NCBI GenBank assembly: GCA_026416755.1
Contig: JAOAEP010000118.1
Span: forward strand, 1-14,198
Direction: 5' to 3'
DNA from: a bacterium
Lineage (GTDB): Bacteria; Ratteibacteria; UBA8468; B48-G9; JAFGKM01
Length of the DNA: 14,198 bases
Shown: positions 12,529-14,198 of the stretch, piece by piece
Numbering within the stretch: the stretch's first letter is position 1
Layout of the letters: every line of letters begins with the position of its first letter
Notes under the pieces: generated by a model
The model's database searches: none
What the model saw: the letters and a program-made list of their open reading frames with translations, nothing else
What the model was told of the DNA's origin: nothing
Program-made: the position numbers and the translations under genes

Positions 12529-14198
12529 AGTTTAAAAATATTTTTGACTTTGAAAATTATTGTGAAAAATTGAAAAGAAAAAAAGATGAAAGAATAAAAA
12601 TAAAAGTATGTATAACTGGTTGTAGGGCTGCAGGTTCTCTTGAAATATATGAAAAGTTTGAAGAAAAAATAGGCAAATCTGAAAAAATAAAACTAGTTCC
12701 AACAGGGTGTCAAAAATATTGTTCTGGTGGACCTGTTGTTTCTGTAAGTTTTAATGGTAAATCTTATTTATATGAAAAAGTTTCATTAAAAGATATTGAT
12801 GAGATTTTAAAAAGAACAGAAAAAAAAGAGATATTGAATGATTTACTTATAAAAGATGAAAAATTCTTAAAAAATCAAACATTTAAGGTTCTTAAATTAT
12901 GTGGGGAAATTAATCCACTTGATATTGATGAATATATTAAAAATGGTGGCTTTTCCTCGTTTTTAAAAGTTTTAAAAGAATATAAACCAGAAAAAGTTAT
13001 TGAAGAATTAGAAAAATCAAAACTAAGAGGAAGAGGTGGTGCTGGTTTCCCTACATATTTGAAATGGAATATTGTTAAAAATAAAAAAGAAGATGAGAAA
13101 TTTGTTATTTGTAATGGAGATGAAGGAGACCCAGGCGCCTTTATGGATAGGACTTTACTTGAAGGAGTTCCTTTTCAAGTAATTGAAGGAATGCTTATAT
13201 GTGCTTACACAATAGGTGCTAAAAAGGGTTATTTTTATGTAAGAGCAGAATACCCAATTGCAATTGAACATATTGAAAAAACGTTAAAAACTTGTTATGA
13301 ATATGGTCTTTTAGGAGAAAATATACTTGGAACTAATCTTTCTTTTGATATTGAACTTAAAAAAGGGGCAGGTGCTTTTGTATGTGGGGAAGAAACCGCT
13401 TTAATTTCTTCTATAGAAGGGAAAAGAGGTATGCCAAGACCAAGACCACCTTTCCCTGCTGAAAAAGGACTTTTTGGGAAACCAACTTGTATAAATAATG
13501 TAGAAACATTTGCAAATATTCCAATAATTATAGAAGAAAGTGGAGAAAATTTTGCAAAAATAGGAACAGAAAAAAGTGGAGGAACTAAAATATTTTCACT
13601 TGCAGGAAAAATAAAAAATACAGGCCTTGTAGAAGTCCCTCTTGGAATACCTTTAGGGGAAATTATATATGAAATTGGTGGTGGTGCACTTGAAGGAAGA
13701 AAAATAAAAGGTGTCCAAACAGGAGGGCCATCTGGAGGATGTATTACTACTGAATTATTTAATACACCAGTGGACTATGAGACACTTGCAAATCTGGGTT
13801 CAATTATGGGTTCTGGAGGTATGATTGTTATTGATGATAGGGTTTGTATTGTTGAACTTGCAAGATACTTTCTTGATTTTGTTCAGAAAGAGTCATGTGG
13901 TAAATGTATTCCCTGTAGAATTGGAACAAAAAGAATGCTTGAAATTCTTGAAAAAATTATTTTAGGTAAAGGAGATATTGAAGATATAGGAAAACTTGAA
14001 GAACTTGGTAATTATATTAAAGAGAATAGTTTATGTGGACTTGGACAAACATCTCCTAATCCAGTTTTAACGACTGTTAAATATTTTAAAGATGAATATT
14101 TATCTCATATTGAAAAGAAAAAATGTGTTGCTGGTGTTTGTAAAGATTTAATTGAATATTACATAAAAATAGAAAAATGTGTTGGTTGTAATTTATGT
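12525..14198 (+). CDS. NuoF/HydB-like NADH-binding diaphorase subunit, 3' end cut by window edge
   Basis: There are 558 open codons to the right edge. The N-terminal thioredoxin-like domain (1-90) has [2Fe-2S] ligands Cys29/Cys33 and Cys62/Cys66. A linker follows, then the NuoF core: FMN-binding GRGGAGFPTYLKW at 169-181, NADH-binding GDEGDPGAFMDR at 198-209, GAGAFVCGEETALI at 281-294, NNVETFAN at 324-331, an SLBB-like region about 350-410, and the [4Fe-4S] ligands CGKCIPC (Cys458, 461, 464) plus Cys504. The end of the window enters a ferredoxin-type domain (CVGCNLC), so the full protein has the HydB/HndC-type layout with two extra [4Fe-4S] clusters, not the short NuoF of complex I. It oxidises or reduces NAD(H) in a soluble complex with the NuoE-like subunit and a catalytic subunit, probably FdhA, expected downstream. 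Confidence 0.93.
   Translation, partial: MKFKNIFDFENYCEKLKRKKDERIKIKVCITGCRAAGSLEIYEKFEEKIGKSEKIKLVPTGCQKYCSGGPVVSVSFNGKSYLYEKVSLKDIDEILKRTEKKEILNDLLIKDEKFLKNQTFKVLKLCGEINPLDIDEYIKNGGFSSFLKVLKEYKPEKVIEELEKSKLRGRGGAGFPTYLKWNIVKNKKEDEKFVICNGDEGDPGAFMDRTLLEGVPFQVIEGMLICAYTIGAKKGYFYVRAEYPIAIEHIEKTLKTCYEYGLLGENILGTNLSFDIELKKGAGAFVCGEETALISSIEGKRGMPRPRPPFPAEKGLFGKPTCINNVETFANIPIIIEESGENFAKIGTEKSGGTKIFSLAGKIKNTGLVEVPLGIPLGEIIYEIGGGALEGRKIKGVQTGGPSGGCITTELFNTPVDYETLANLGSIMGSGGMIVIDDRVCIVELARYFLDFVQKESCGKCIPCRIGTKRMLEILEKIILGKGDIEDIGKLEELGNYIKENSLCGLGQTSPNPVLTTVKYFKDEYLSHIEKKKCVAGVCKDLIEYYIKIEKCVGCNLC

Overview
The window is a very A+T-rich bacterial segment with standard-code genes. UGA is the normal stop of rpiB, the GntR regulator, moaC, the MOSC-MogA gene and nuoE, so the code is not reassigned. 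Two prepilin-like proteins, one ending in a classical H-X9-DG/FADGHV tail, sit beside glycoside hydrolases and a GntR/LacI-type regulator. This is typical of the PVC group and candidate phyla such as Lentisphaerota, Omnitrophota or Ratteibacteria. That placement is inference from gene style only. No tRNA, rRNA, CRISPR array, insertion sequence or phage gene was seen.

Left part (1-1533, minus strand): rpiB (ribose-5-phosphate isomerase B) overlaps the start of pabB (aminodeoxychorismate synthase component I), which runs off the left edge. The rpiB/GH2 divergent gap holds a C-rich, hairpin-ended stretch that looks like a small RNA gene or an attenuated leader. Next, on the plus strand, is a GH2 glycosidase split by a one-base frameshift that separates its acid/base Glu from its nucleophile Glu. 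It is followed by a GC-rich 75-nt folded element and a YjbQ-family gene.

Middle part (4098-8967): an accessory sugar-use cassette. A GntR-LacI type (AraR-like) regulator is divergently transcribed from a prepilin-like gene plus a secreted TIM-barrel glycosidase-like protein; a second prepilin-like gene follows the regulator. The same 11-bp sequence, inverted, covers the -35 box of both divergent promoters and is a strong operator candidate. Both prepilin genes carry a matching 25-nt hairpin about 40 nt before their start codons.

Right part (9126-14198, plus strand): a tightly overlapping operon of moaA, fdhD, moaC, a MOSC-MogA fusion, a nuoE-like and a nuoF/hydB-like gene (truncated at the right edge). 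Together they make molybdenum cofactor, sulfurate it for formate dehydrogenase and supply an NAD(H)-linked diaphorase, so an NAD-dependent formate dehydrogenase catalytic subunit is expected just beyond the window. The fdhD frame is interrupted by an in-frame UGA close to where the essential Cys motif of the family should lie.

Several genes (yjbQ, the GntR gene, moaA) lack a Shine-Dalgarno sequence and have a -10 box 6-8 nt before the ATG, which suggests leaderless mRNAs. The prepilin, glycosidase, rpiB and moaC genes have clear Shine-Dalgarno sequences.
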